From the NCBI GenBank assembly GCA_030374765.1, contig JARGXX010000115.1:1527501-1591500 (forward strand): DNA of 64,000 nucleotides, given 5' to 3'. The notes under the pieces were generated by a model, which did no database searches, was not told the DNA's origin, and saw only the letters and a list, made by a program, of their open reading frames with translations. The translations under genes were made by a program, and so were the position numbers. This DNA comes from Agarophyton chilense. Taxonomy: Eukaryota > Rhodophyta > Florideophyceae > Gracilariales > Gracilariaceae. Shown here one piece after another: positions 30,882 through 40,287 of this stretch. The stretch's first letter is position 1, and each line of letters starts with the position of its first letter.

Positions 30882-32276
30882 ATGATACGCAGCCCCCCTC
30901 CCCCACCGCGCTCCGCGCTAAAGTCGATACGCATTGGAACGGCGGGCTACGTCTACACACATTGGCGTCGCGGCGCCTTCTATCCGCCTGGTCTTGCGCT
31001 GTCTCGCGAGCTTTCTTACTACTTTGACAATTTTCTCACCGTCGAGATAAACACAACATGGCATGCCTTTCCGGCGCCGCACACCCTGCGTCGATGGCGC
31101 TCGCTCGCTCCGAAAAATGCACGCTTCGCACTCAAGGTGCCGCGCCTCATCACGCACCAGAGGCGTCTTCATTGCGTTCGACACCTCGTACTGTCCTTCT
31201 GTGCCTTGGCTCGTGAGCATCTGCAATCCAACCTCGGCCCCTTTTTGTTTCAGTGCCCTCCGTCCCTTCCATTCTCCATGCACCTGCTTCGCCAATTTGT
31301 TGCCGACATTCAGTACGTCAGGGCCCAGTGTTTCCCGACCCCGCTCCAGATTGCCCTCGAATTTCGTGACACCCACTGGTTCTGCACCCCCGTCTTTCAC
31401 TTGTTGGCTGAGCATGACATTGCCCTGGTCGACAACATCCTCGTCCACGACCACGACTTCTCCCTGCTGAACCACACACTCTTTCCAAATTCCCGTTTGC
31501 TCACCAATGTACCCTCTGCCTCATGGAGATACCTTCGCTTTCACGGCTCCAAAAACCCCGCTGTACTCACTGATTTCCCGCCTGCTGTTCTCTCTCGCTT
31601 TGCGAAACGCGTTGCCGCACATCCAACCGTCACCGAGTATGCCTTCTTCCTCAACGATTGGGGCGCTTTTGCCCCGAAAAACGCAATGCAGTACGCCCGT
31701 CTCGTCGCCGCCGAGACAAATTGCTCCGTCACGAGCTTGTTTGGCCGATTTTTGCCTCTCTGGTGCAGGAAACCTCCCTCTCTCCAGTCTTTCTTCACCC
31801 CAAAGCCTCCCAGAAAAACACACACGTCTGCGAGCGAGGCGCACGCTCCACACCACCACGCCAGCCCAACCCAACCACCCCATCAAATCACAAACCACCC
31901 GCAGCCGAGCGCCCCGGACTGCCAACCCTCCCCTAGCAGTAGCAAACCATTTGCAACTGTCTCCGACATGCAAATCCCAGAACTGCCGTCTGACAGTGAT
32001 AACAGCGTACTTGCCATCGAGCCCCCACGTTGCTCTCCACCGCCCGCCAACCTCGCCCACATCGACGAGACGACTCCGTCAAGCGCGCGAAAGAGGCCCG
32101 TAAATGAAGGTTTCAATCCATCACCTAAGAAAAGGAAACCCAGTTTAGCAGAGCACGGCGTGAAACACTCAAAGTCGCCGACTCCTAAGAAGAAGCGCAA
32201 AACGCGCAACACTACAACAACTAGTGGCGTAGCCGATATCGCCAGTTTTTTTGCCCCTGACTCTGAAAAGGGCTGA
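30882..32276 (+). CDS. DUF72 (YecE-like) protein with PIP-box-like C-terminal tail
   Basis: The 464-residue protein has a DUF72 domain from about residue 14 to 280: RIGTAGYVYTHWRRGAFYPP at the start, FLTVEINTTWHAFP, FALKVPRLITH, ALEFRDTHWF, and YLRFHGSK near the end. The family has a TIM-barrel-like fold with no established eukaryotic function. The tail (about 300-464) is Pro/Ser/Lys-rich with several basic clusters (KKRK, PKKKRK) that suit nuclear import. It carries two short motifs, PSLQSFFTPK after the domain and VADIASFF at the extreme C-terminus, that resemble PCNA-binding boxes without the first Gln. I chose ATG 30882, the first Met before the domain. A T-run at 32322-32335 follows the stop. 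Confidence 0.88.
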   Translation: MIRSPPPPPRSALKSIRIGTAGYVYTHWRRGAFYPPGLALSRELSYYFDNFLTVEINTTWHAFPAPHTLRRWRSLAPKNARFALKVPRLITHQRRLHCVRHLVLSFCALAREHLQSNLGPFLFQCPPSLPFSMHLLRQFVADIQYVRAQCFPTPLQIALEFRDTHWFCTPVFHLLAEHDIALVDNILVHDHDFSLLNHTLFPNSRLLTNVPSASWRYLRFHGSKNPAVLTDFPPAVLSRFAKRVAAHPTVTEYAFFLNDWGAFAPKNAMQYARLVAAETNCSVTSLFGRFLPLWCRKPPSLQSFFTPKPPRKTHTSASEAHAPHHHASPTQPPHQITNHPQPSAPDCQPSPSSSKPFATVSDMQIPELPSDSDNSVLAIEPPRCSPPPANLAHIDETTPSSARKRPVNEGFNPSPKKRKPSLAEHGVKHSKSPTPKKKRKTRNTTTTSGVADIASFFAPDSEKG

Positions 32277-33141
32277 CTGAACCTGCGCGGTCGCCGCGTT
32301 GCGTGAGATGAAGGCGCATTGCTTTTTTTTTTTTTATTGATCGGAAAGCGTGCGAAGCGCAAACCAACGACCTGGTTTCAGGGGGGCCGCAATATCGTAA
32401 GCTGGAAGCTCACCAACTGCATGTGCCCGAGGAGCACATTGAAGCTTCGATACGGTTGCAGGGCGAAGCAGACCGCTCGCCCGCACTACAAGCCACAGAT
32501 TCGAAGAGTAGCACTGAATTGGCAGTCCACTAAGAGTAAGACCGTGGCAAATTGGCTACAATAGCGAAGGAAGATTGAACTAAGACGCTGATTGAACTCT
32601 CATGTTCCTCAACAAATGGTTTCTTTCAAGAGTTTCAAACGGAGGGGGGAAGTGCATATATGTATGTGTGCACAGCAGAACACGTACTGGAGAGAAGGCA
32701 CAACAAGGATGAAGAGTGGTCATGAAAGTTTGGGGAGGGAGAGAATACAGTAAATACTTGGTTAGTGTTGAGTGGTGCACAGCGCTAATCAAACGCAAAA
32801 ACAACATGAATATTAGGCATGAATCGCGTGAAAAAGAAGGGCTTGTTTTGTGAAAATTATACAGAGGGAAATTGATTGAAGTGCTGGTTCTGGAGTCGTG
32901 CAAAGGGTTGTCTTGCGCCATTTGCGGCCATTTGCAAAGCAGTGCAGGGAGATGGGACAGGTTTGTAATTAAACGTGCTATGATGGCACACGTTGTGAAT
33001 TACAAGTCAGCTCTGGCTAGCAGCAGTCGGGGGCGCGTTCATGTCAAAGGGAAGGCTAGTGACGTGCGGGGGCGTGCGGTAACAAGTTGGCTCGAGACAG
33101 CGGAGACAACAAGCAAGTAAAGGTATTAGAAGGCAGCACTG
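32277..33141. other. Spacer without a supportable gene
   Basis: It holds the 3' flank of the DUF72 gene (a run of about 14 T) and the 5' flank of the next gene. Weak ORFs on both strands (32580-32921 minus, 32872-33120 plus) show no recognisable feature. Confidence 0.5.
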
Positions 33142-33403
33142 ATGAGGAGCTTTGCAGTTGCGCTGGTTGCGTGCAGCGCATGGCTGTGTAGTGCAGCGCC
33201 GGTGATGGTTGTTGACAATCCGCAAGAAATCCTGCCGTTTGCGTACAGACAGGAGGCGCCAAAAATGGAGGCGCCAAATCTAAAGGCGGTACCGGTGAGG
33301 GTTCAATTGGAGAAGAAGCTGGACAGTCAGGCCAGGGGGAGGGGGCGGGAGAGCCACGCGGCAATGGCGGCAAGACCTGCGGACGAACGCGTTGGGGTGG
33401 CAC

Positions 33404-33448
<45 letters not shown>

Positions 33449-33555
33449 ACGCTGTGCCGCTGGGGATGAGGATGCTGTCGTTCCTGGAGGCGGCGGCCAG
33501 CGTGGTGGAGGACCTGAGCGACTCGCTCAAGGCGCGCCTGCGTGCGGCACACTGA
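33142..33555 (+). CDS. Small secreted hypothetical protein with Ala-Thr repeat
   Basis: The 137-residue frame starts with a good signal peptide (MRSFAVALVACSAWLCSAA). A short variable region and a basic patch (RGRGRESHAA) follow. A run of seven or eight Ala-Thr dipeptides is encoded by a perfect GCGACG hexanucleotide array (33409-33446). The end is a Leu-rich amphipathic segment (MRMLSFLEAAASVVEDLSD). I do not recognise a family. The clear signal peptide and the coding sense of the repeat support a real gene, but a short GC-rich ORF could arise by chance. Confidence 0.5.
33409..33446. repeat. GCGACG hexanucleotide array
   Basis: About six to seven units of GCGACG are in frame in the small secreted protein, giving the Ala-Thr run. 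Confidence 0.85.
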
Positions 33556-34128
33556 CGAGACGAGACGAGACGAAGACGGACGACGACACGCCAAACACAA
33601 GCTATCAACAAGCAGCAGCAACCGCCGCCACGCCGCGCGCGTCGCGCACGTACCCTTCGAACGATACCACTGCCGCGTGTGTACAGCAAAAGCGAGAAAG
33701 AAGCACAAAGCACACGGCGGGAGATCGGGCGCGAGCACGCCACAAGCGCCTCCTCCCGCGCGCAAGCGCGCTCCTGCAATTTGCAGCCTCCATTGTGCGC
33801 GCGCCAAGTGTGCTCAACGGCGCTGCTCGCCGCCCGCCAACGACCAAAATCGCAATATCGCATGCGTTAAACGCCCCGCTCAGCGTGCATGTTTGCGTCC
33901 CCGACTGTCGTCTCACGCCTTGTGCCGTATTCTGTTGCCCGCGAGATTGGCTCGAGATACGCCCACACGTGACACATTGCGCCCCACCCCCCGTCTACTT
34001 CACCGACTTAAGCCGTAAACACAGCAACCCCCCCCGCACCCCCCCTCCGCCCGTTACTAGCTTAACTCTACCTGTGGCGGCCGTGTCGCCCGTTGTCCTT
34101 CGACCAACCCCCTCCTCTCTTGACAGCT

Positions 34129-35202
34129 ATGTTGCAGCCCAAGCGCTCGTCCCCCCCGCCTTCGACGCGCCTGGGTTCACCCGTCACGCCCGCGCCCGCT
34201 CCTTCTCCGCCCGATGACGCCCTTCATCTTCTTTGTCTCGCCGCCACGCACAATCGCTCCGCGCACCACCACGTAGCCCAGCCCCTCCCCCCGCACAATG
34301 CGCCCTCCGTGCCCGCCCCTCTCATGGCGCCGTATGCGCACCAATTCGCTGACGCCTCCGCCGTTCCGCCGCAGCCATTTGCGCTATACCCGCATTACGC
34401 CCCGGGCATGACAGCTCCGCTGCTTCCCATGCCGTTCGCTGCGCAACAAATGGTGCCGCCCGAATTCGGAGGCGCTTTGCATGCTCATGCCATGCCGTAC
34501 GCTCCATCCTTCATGCACCACAGACAGTCTGTTATGCACATGCCGCTCACGCCACTGCCCATTGCCACCCAAATGGCTGTCGGCGCTCCGTTGGTTTCAC
34601 AGCCCCCGCGGAGAGTCAAGGGCCCTTGGCGACCGGAGGAGGACAAGATTCTCACCGAGCTCGTTAACAAACTGGGCGCCAGAAGATGGACTTTAATCGC
34701 CTCGCACATAGCCGGCCGAACCGGAAAGCAGGCGCGGGAGCGTTGGCTCAACCAATTGGCGCCCCATCTCACAAAGAGACCATGGACGCCGGAAGAAGAC
34801 CGCATCGTCATGGACGCTCACGCCAAACTTGGCAATCGCTGGAGTGAAATAGCAAAGCTGCTCAAGGGACGCACTGACAATGCAACTAAGAATCGTTTCA
34901 ATACCACCATTCGAAGGCAGATTTCGCAACTGTCAAACCACGCGCGTTGTACCCCAGTCTCCGAGGTAACTGCTGCGGCTTCGGAAAGCGCCGATGTGGC
35001 CACTGCAGCCGCGGCCGCAGCTGTTGCCACAGGCGCATGTGGCAGGCTTCGCGGCAGTTTGAGTCAACTGGCGTCGCCTGTGTCCCAGCACGTAGTGATA
35101 CGTAATTCGCGCTGTAAGAGGAAGAGAGATGCTGGTGAAAGCTCAGCATCAACTCTGCAGCCATTGACACAGCGTGCCAAATCCATGGCGGCGTCTTCAT
35201 GA
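34129..35202 (+). CDS. R2R3-MYB transcription factor
   Basis: The 357-residue protein has a Pro/Ala/His-rich N-terminus, then two MYB repeats at about 164-264. R2 starts KGPWRPEEDKILTELV, with ARRWTLIASHIAGRTGKQ and RERW. R3 is RPWTPEEDRIVMDAH, NRWSEIAKLLKGRTDNATKN and RFN, with Phe in place of the last Trp. The recognition-helix sequences (GKQARERW and DNATKNRF) are those of plant and algal MYBs that bind AACNG-type DNA. The C-terminal part is Ala/Ser-rich and ends after a basic KRKRD patch. I took ATG 34129; the frame extends upstream only through non-ATG codons. A 17-G tract follows the stop at 35245-35261. Confidence 0.93.
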   Translation: MLQPKRSSPPPSTRLGSPVTPAPAPSPPDDALHLLCLAATHNRSAHHHVAQPLPPHNAPSVPAPLMAPYAHQFADASAVPPQPFALYPHYAPGMTAPLLPMPFAAQQMVPPEFGGALHAHAMPYAPSFMHHRQSVMHMPLTPLPIATQMAVGAPLVSQPPRRVKGPWRPEEDKILTELVNKLGARRWTLIASHIAGRTGKQARERWLNQLAPHLTKRPWTPEEDRIVMDAHAKLGNRWSEIAKLLKGRTDNATKNRFNTTIRRQISQLSNHARCTPVSEVTAAASESADVATAAAAAAVATGACGRLRGSLSQLASPVSQHVVIRNSRCKRKRDAGESSASTLQPLTQRAKSMAASS

Positions 35203-35244
35203 GCGAAGCAGCTCTCGCAGTTTCCGGAAGGGCTTGGGACGGGT

Positions 35245-35261
35245 GGGGGGGGGGGGGGGGG
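35245..35261. repeat. Poly-G tract (17 nt)
   Basis: This is an uninterrupted G run in the spacer between the MYB gene and the convergent F-box gene. Confidence 0.9.
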
Positions 35262-35455
35262 AGGGGGGGGTTGGGTTTTAACAATGATAAGTGTACATAG
35301 CGGCTAAGATGACCATAACAATTTTTTCTATCTTCTTAAAGAGTTGATTCATAAAACCAACCAAGAAACGCTGCTGAAGGCGGCAACGGAGGGGAGCACT
35401 CGGCGATCAAAGCCAATGGCGAGCTCGCAGCTTCCACTCGCGCGTGTGCTTTGGC

Positions 35456-36655
35456 TTACACCCGTTGCGGTGGTTTGAAATGCGGCAGCTGGTGAGGCCA
35501 TTGGCGCAGCGCGTGCTCAAAGTCGAGCACGTGCACGCGATCTGCGCAGCCAACCGCCAGCCGAGATTGGTCCATGGCCACGTCCACGGCCTCCTCAAAG
35601 TGAGCTGCGATGATGCACCGCCAATCGCCCAGCTCGAACACGAGCACGTCGCCGTCGACCAGCAGCGCCGCGCGCTCCGCTGACACGCGCACCGCCTGCG
35701 TCGGCATGGGCGGCAGAGCCGAGGAGGAACGCGCAACGCGCGAGCGCGCAAATGACGATAGTCGTGTGCATGTTTGCGTGTTCCACGCCACTGCCGCGCA
35801 TGTGTGCCCGTTGCCAGGCACCACGTGCCGAATGCCGGCGATGAGGATGCTGTGATGCTTGTGAACGGTGGTTATTGGGCATGGGCATGGCCCGACGAAA
35901 AGTTGCTTTGTTGTTGAACGATTTATGTCCACTGTGTATACTTCTCCGCCTTTCGTGCCGACGATGAGCATTTGGTCCGTGCTGAAAAGGCAACTGATTG
36001 CGGAGGGCGAGATTGCAATCTTGTTTTGCGAGCAGCCTTTGAATACAATCACGTCTCCTGCGCTGGTTCCGACCACTATGAGGTGCCCGTTATTGTTTTG
36101 AGATATTGTATGCATACATGTTATGGTTTCAGTTCCGAATGGGGTTGTAATTTGCTGAGCACTCGCCATGCGCGTTTGTTGGTGGATTGAAAACAGTTTT
36201 ACAGTATGATTGGAATAGGCGTACGCCAGATATGAATATGGAGCACATATGTCATCGCTGAAAGCGGCACAGAGAGGGAGCGCATCGAGTGCATCATCAG
36301 CAGCCGAGTAGAAAGATGCGTGATGTGTGTGCACAGTGGAATGTGATTGCGATAGAGAAGCACACACAACGCCGTTGCGCAGCAGATGTATACTGTTGAT
36401 GGGTGATGTGGTGTGCGTTGTTTCCACATTGTGTGTTGCTTTGGCTGCCTTCCATGCAATGGTTCGAAGATGGTTTCGACGAGCATACCCTCGTTTCGAC
36501 TGCGTGAAGGACTGCCATAGCGCGTCGTGTGAGGCGAGAGAATTGCAAATGGTTGAGGTTGCAGCCAGTGATGAAAGGTCGTACGCAGAGAGGTGCGAAC
36601 AGATGATATTTGCCACATTCTCGTCCAGAGAATGCAACCCGAACGACTTGGACAT
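35456..36655 (-). CDS. F-box protein with beta-propeller-like repeats
   Basis: The 399-residue protein has an F-box near the N-terminus (residues about 9-50): LDENVANIICSHLSAYDL, SSLAATSTICNSLAS, LWQSF. This would dock the protein to SKP1 in an SCF ubiquitin ligase. The remainder consists of repeats with alternating hydrophobic strands such as HLIVVGTSAGDVIVF, MLIVGTKGGEVYTVDI and RLAVGCADRVHVLDF. These look like WD40-type blades lacking most Trp-Asp ends and would form the substrate-binding domain. I chose the Met at 36655 because the F-box follows at once; the frame stays open to 36844. It is convergent with the MYB gene and divergent from the CpeT gene. Confidence 0.8.
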   Translation of the reverse strand: MSKSFGLHSLDENVANIICSHLSAYDLSSLAATSTICNSLASHDALWQSFTQSKRGYARRNHLRTIAWKAAKATHNVETTHTTSPINSIHLLRNGVVCASLSQSHSTVHTHHASFYSAADDALDALPLCAAFSDDICAPYSYLAYAYSNHTVKLFSIHQQTRMASAQQITTPFGTETITCMHTISQNNNGHLIVVGTSAGDVIVFKGCSQNKIAISPSAISCLFSTDQMLIVGTKGGEVYTVDINRSTTKQLFVGPCPCPITTVHKHHSILIAGIRHVVPGNGHTCAAVAWNTQTCTRLSSFARSRVARSSSALPPMPTQAVRVSAERAALLVDGDVLVFELGDWRCIIAAHFEEAVDVAMDQSRLAVGCADRVHVLDFEHALRQWPHQLPHFKPPQRV

Positions 36656-37018
36656 TCCAGCGGTTCTGCGAACGACCCTACTGCGACGGCTCACGCGTCT
36701 TGGAGTTGCAGCGCACGGAGTAGATAGAGGAACATAGCATGGTCGTGTGTGTTCGTGTGCCAAACGTGCAAACGCATGTGTATTTGCGCGCCAACCAACG
36801 CGCTCCACGTGCTGAGCTTCGGCTCTGCTGGACGACAACCACATAACCTAAACGTGCTTTATCTACAGAAATACCGTACACGGTCCTGCCACAGCTGTGC
36901 AGCGTGGCAACCAGTCACCACTCACCTCCGGTTTGCGTCCGGAGCTCTTCTCGAAGCGCCATGGCGCTCGCCATGCCGCCCGCGATGCGGAGGCGGGCAC
37001 CATGCGGAGGCGGGCACC

Positions 37019-37798
37019 ATGATTGCGTCACAGCCAGCTTTCACCAGCGTGCCGCTTCCCCGCGGCGCCCGCGCCCGCGCCCGCGCCCCGCTGCGGCGCC
37101 GGCCGTACTGCGCGACCACGCCGCCGCTGTCCGGCACGCCGGGCACCGGCATCAACGCGCGTCGTCTGGCCAAGTGGCTTGCCGCCGACTGGTCCAACAA
37201 GTCGCAGGCGATGGATAACCCCCAATTCTGGGCGCACATTCACGTGTGCTTCCGCCCTTTGCCATGGCAGTTTTTGCACGGCTACAGTCTGTATTGCGAG
37301 TCGGCGTATGACTTTAATCTTGGCGCGCCGTACAAGACGTCTGTGGTACGCATCGAGAACGATGGCAAAGGACAGCTTGAGTTGGCGTCGTACAAAATCA
37401 AGCAGGCGGAGGAATTTTGGATGGGCGCTTACGAGCCGCAGTTGCTGCAGTCGCTCACTAGTGATTTGCTCATGCGACTGCCTGATGCTTGTAATACGCT
37501 GTATGAGTGGGATGAGCAAAAAGGCGTGTACATGGCCAGTTCGAGACCGGGAAAGGGCTGTAGAATACGGCGCGGAGGTACCGAAAGGGAGACATACTTG
37601 GATTCGCAGATCATGTTGAGCGAGGACTGCTACGCTGCATGGGATGTCGGACGTGATCCGCAAAGCGATGAGAGAGTTTGGGGAACGCCGGCCGGCCCTT
37701 TTGTATTTTACGTAGTATCTAGATTGGATCATCTTGTACCCGATGAACAAAGCGCGCTTGTGGTAGGTCCCGAAGCCTCCCCACGCGGTGGCAAATGA
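37019..37798 (+). CDS. CpeT/CpcT-type phycobiliprotein lyase, plastid-targeted
   Basis: The 259-residue protein has a CpeT/CpcT domain from about residue 44: RRLAKWLAADWSN, QFWAHIHVCFRPLP, YSLYCESAYD, YKIKQAEEFWMGAY, PGKGCRIRRG, ETYLDSQIMLSEDCY, VGRDPQSDERVWGTPAGPF. This family attaches bilin chromophores to phycobiliprotein cysteines for the phycobilisome. The 40 residues before it have a Phe close to the Met, then Arg/Ala/Pro-rich sequence and no acidic residues. This resembles plastid transit peptides of red algae and glaucophytes. I chose ATG 37019 for that reason, although the frame is open from 36749. The stop lies 28 bp from the stop of the convergent NDUFB2 gene. Confidence 0.9.
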   Translation: MIASQPAFTSVPLPRGARARARAPLRRRPYCATTPPLSGTPGTGINARRLAKWLAADWSNKSQAMDNPQFWAHIHVCFRPLPWQFLHGYSLYCESAYDFNLGAPYKTSVVRIENDGKGQLELASYKIKQAEEFWMGAYEPQLLQSLTSDLLMRLPDACNTLYEWDEQKGVYMASSRPGKGCRIRRGGTERETYLDSQIMLSEDCYAAWDVGRDPQSDERVWGTPAGPFVFYVVSRLDHLVPDEQSALVVGPEASPRGGK

Positions 37799-37826
37799 AA
37801 TGGGTTTATTTTGACGCACATTTTCT

Positions 37827-38163
37827 CTAGTGAGTGCTTTCATTGTCATGATGCTCGTGTGAGTCTCCGTGGTGGTGTTCCCAAGGCTTTTCAAAGCCCT
37901 ATTTTTGTTTCGCCGACGCATCAGTAGACAGAGCAACGTCAGTAACAAAGCAGCACAAGCGTTCAAGCGCAAGAAATTGCATAAAACAAAACACATACAA
38001 GCATGTGAGGAAGGTCTTGCTTGGCACGATAAAAAACCCATAGCCACATGGTAACGCCAAACGCATATCCAAGACGCGAATGCCATCTGGCCGGCGGGGT
38101 GGGCTTGAAGCCGCCGTACGGCTCGCCCGGCACGGGATATTTCTGAGACGCACCTCCTCCCAT
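37827..38163 (-). CDS. NDUFB2: NDUFB2-like complex I subunit, two exons: complement(37827..37898, 37999..38163)
   Basis: Exon 1 (55 codons) starts MGGGASQKYPVPGEPYGG and continues PARWHSRLGYAFGVTMWLW, VFYRAKQDLPHML. This is the single-span membrane helix and RAKQD motif of mitochondrial complex I subunit NDUFB2 (AGGG subunit). The intron (37998-37899, 100 nt) has a GTATGT donor and an AATAG acceptor and is in phase 0. Exon 2 then reads GFEKPWEHHHGDSHEHHDNE plus STH and stop. The GxEKPWEH and His/Asp tail is the expected end of plant and algal orthologues. Total length is 78 residues, normal for the family. It is tail-to-tail with the CpeT gene. Confidence 0.92.
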
Positions 38164-38394
38164 CTGGTTGCTGAGGCGTGTCGAGCGCGCTCGCTAGCGG
38201 CGATCGGCGAGGCAAGCGACGCAACTAAGCCGGTGCTTACTGAACGCGGGCGAGAAAAAGACGAGGGGATCGAAGGGAAGGCAATGGATGGATAGGCGGA
38301 TGATGGGTAGAAAAAGTGGCGGCTGCTGTGGTCAGCGAGCACGTGGCCACGTTTCGCACATTGGGCCGTGTGCTCGGCCACATGTGCGCTGCGC

Positions 38395-39258
38395 TCAACG
38401 ATTCTTGAAGCTGGGCTTGCGCTGGTCTATGAACGCCTTCATGCCCTCCTTCTGGTCGTCCAGCCCAAATGTGGCCTGGAAGGCACGTTTCTCGAACAGC
38501 AAGCCCTGCGATAGGCTGCTCTCAAACGCTACGTTCACGCACTCCTTGGCCGCCGCAACCACCGGAACCGAGTGTCTGGCAATAACCGCCGCCACGTCCT
38601 TCGCTTCCTTCAACGCCTGCCCCTTTCTGGCTACGCGAGTCACAAGTCCCACGCTCTCGGCCTCGGCCGCGTTCATTTGCCGGCCAGTTAGAACTAGCTC
38701 CATCGCCTTTGCCTTTCCGACCGCTCTCACCAACCGTTGCGTGCCTCCTGCGTTCGGTATCGTCCCGATCTGAACTTCGGGCTGTCCGAATTGAGCATCC
38801 TCTGCCGCAATTACAATGTCGGCTGCCATCACCAGCTCGCAACCGCCCCCAAGAGCAAACCCAGACACAGCCGCAATGATCGGCTTTTTAATCGCCGAAA
38901 TACACGCCGTCCAACTCCCTATATCCCGTCTGAACCTCGCCGCGTGATAGCTGTTGGCGGCCAATTCTTCAATATCATTGCCCGCCGCGAACACTCGATC
39001 GCTGCCTGTCAGAATGATCACGTTCACAGTTGGATCCTCTTCAAACCCTTGTGTGGCTTCGATGATTTCGGCGATCGTTTGCTCGTTGAGCGCGTTCATC
39101 TGTCGCGGGCGATGGATTTCTATGATGCCCACTTTTTCGTCGCTTGATGCTTGGATGTTTTCGAATTGGCGCGAAGATACGGGCAGCGCTGAGCTCGCCG
39201 AATCGCTCATTGTCCGAACATAAGCTCGCCGCGCTTGGGAGCAGAGTGTTCGCAGCAT
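38395..39258 (-). CDS. ECHS1: Mitochondrial short-chain enoyl-CoA hydratase
   Basis: The 287-residue protein matches enoyl-CoA hydratase 1 over its full length. It hydrates trans-2-enoyl-CoA in beta-oxidation and amino-acid breakdown. The oxyanion-hole and catalytic segments are FAAGNDIEEL and FALGGGCELVMAADI (Glu141), then FGQPEVQIGTIPNAGGTQR (Glu161). The C-terminal half keeps LTGRQMNAAEAESVGLV and DDQKEGMKAFIDQRKPSF. The first roughly 25 residues are Arg/Ser/Ala-rich without acidic residues (MLRTLCSQARRAYVRTMSDS), a mitochondrial presequence. There are no introns. Confidence 0.95.
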   Translation of the reverse strand: MLRTLCSQARRAYVRTMSDSASSALPVSSRQFENIQASSDEKVGIIEIHRPRQMNALNEQTIAEIIEATQGFEEDPTVNVIILTGSDRVFAAGNDIEELAANSYHAARFRRDIGSWTACISAIKKPIIAAVSGFALGGGCELVMAADIVIAAEDAQFGQPEVQIGTIPNAGGTQRLVRAVGKAKAMELVLTGRQMNAAEAESVGLVTRVARKGQALKEAKDVAAVIARHSVPVVAAAKECVNVAFESSLSQGLLFEKRAFQATFGLDDQKEGMKAFIDQRKPSFKNR

Positions 39259-39983
39259 TTTGCACCTTTTTCCTTGCGCTGCCTTGTGTTCTTTCTGGTC
39301 GGACGGGAGCTGCCGAGAGCGTCTGCCGTTTCGGCGGCGCGCGGTTTACATTGTGTTTTCACTCAAGTTTTCAGGCTGTGGGCAGACCTCAAAAATGGCG
39401 AATTATTTTCGTTGCGATGATCCTTTTCATGCGCTCCTGAATGCAATGATGTCGTCGCTCTTCCATGCATCGCTGAGCCATAATTCTTGACTCACGTATT
39501 GCCCGCATACGCTTGGTCATCAAATTTCATAGCTGCCCCGCGGCCGCACACCACAGAAGCTAGAACAGGGAGAACAAAGACGAAGCACTTGGTACAATGT
39601 TTTTGGACAGCAAAACATGGATGGGGCAAGGAGAATCATGCTGGCATCTCTCTCGAGACTCGCTTGAAGATACGCAATGTGAAAACAAATTGTGCGGCAC
39701 AAGATCATTTACAAACAAAAAACAAACTTGCAAGAGTAGCTTCCCTTGAAAATAAGCAAATCTTCATCCACGTAGAAGAGAAACGGCATTAGGACTTTGT
39801 CGTTTTAGACGAAGAAGCAGATGCAGAAAATGTGCCCGAGTTGTTAGAAGAAGAGGCGGTTGAGCCGGTGTTTGGACAAGTAGTGTTAACACTGGCGCTC
39901 GAGTTATTCGCCGCTAGATACAAGTTAACAGTGAGAACGCTGAGATGCACTAAGAGAGGAAAGGGGCAAAATCGGAATCATGA
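39259..39983. other. Spacer without a supportable gene
   Basis: On the minus strand a frame near 39990-39799 reads a hydrophobic stretch then a Ser/Asn-rich tail (NNSSASVNTTCPNTGSTASS). It is in the same frame as the 50-codon ORF to its right but separated by two stops. I could not find a convincing splice pair. Confidence 0.4.
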
Positions 39984-40136
39984 TCACTTTCGAATGAGAA
40001 ACGACCCCGTTCCTAAGAAACCCTTGTTTGCAGCCGGTGTGATGTTCTTCACATCACCCTTTTTTATATCGGTTTTCGGCAACGGATAGGCGACTGGCTT
40101 CCTCGATCTCGGCTCCTGCGATGATGGGCGCGTCAT
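39984..40136 (-). CDS. Possible 50-residue protein, unknown
   Basis: ATG at 40136 follows a run of A on the coding strand and opens MTRPSSQEPRSRKPVAYPLP and then DIKKGDVKNITPAANKGFLG. It is basic, with no membrane segment or known motif. The regular codon-like composition and favourable start context are the only support. It may be an exon of a longer gene continuing toward 39799. Confidence 0.25.
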   Translation of the reverse strand: MTRPSSQEPRSRKPVAYPLPKTDIKKGDVKNITPAANKGFLGTGSFLIRK

Positions 40137-40287
40137 TTTTTTTGGATTGTTTTTGCGTATGTGTGAAGTGGATGATGTAGCTGCTGCAGTGGATATTAGA
40201 CAGATGAAGAGATGGGAGTCGCTGGAAAGGGCGGGTGTGTGTTTTCTCTTATATAGGGGTTTGGCAGCGAATAAATGCATTGATGTT

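Noticed and set aside
29286-30934. Long ORFs on both strands (29286-30212 plus, 29659-30705 plus, 29675-30934 minus)
   Set aside because: They come from GC-rich composition and the stop-free 19-bp minisatellite, and none carries a recognisable domain. The CDK-inhibitor signature fixes the real frame on the minus strand.
31521-32060. Minus ORFs across the DUF72 tail
   Set aside because: They are shadows of the Pro/Ser/Lys-rich coding tail; the plus frame is continuous with the DUF72 domain.
37028-38224. 398-codon minus ORF across the CpeT gene
   Set aside because: It is a shadow of the CpeT coding region and the NDUFB2 gene, both of which have strong family motifs.
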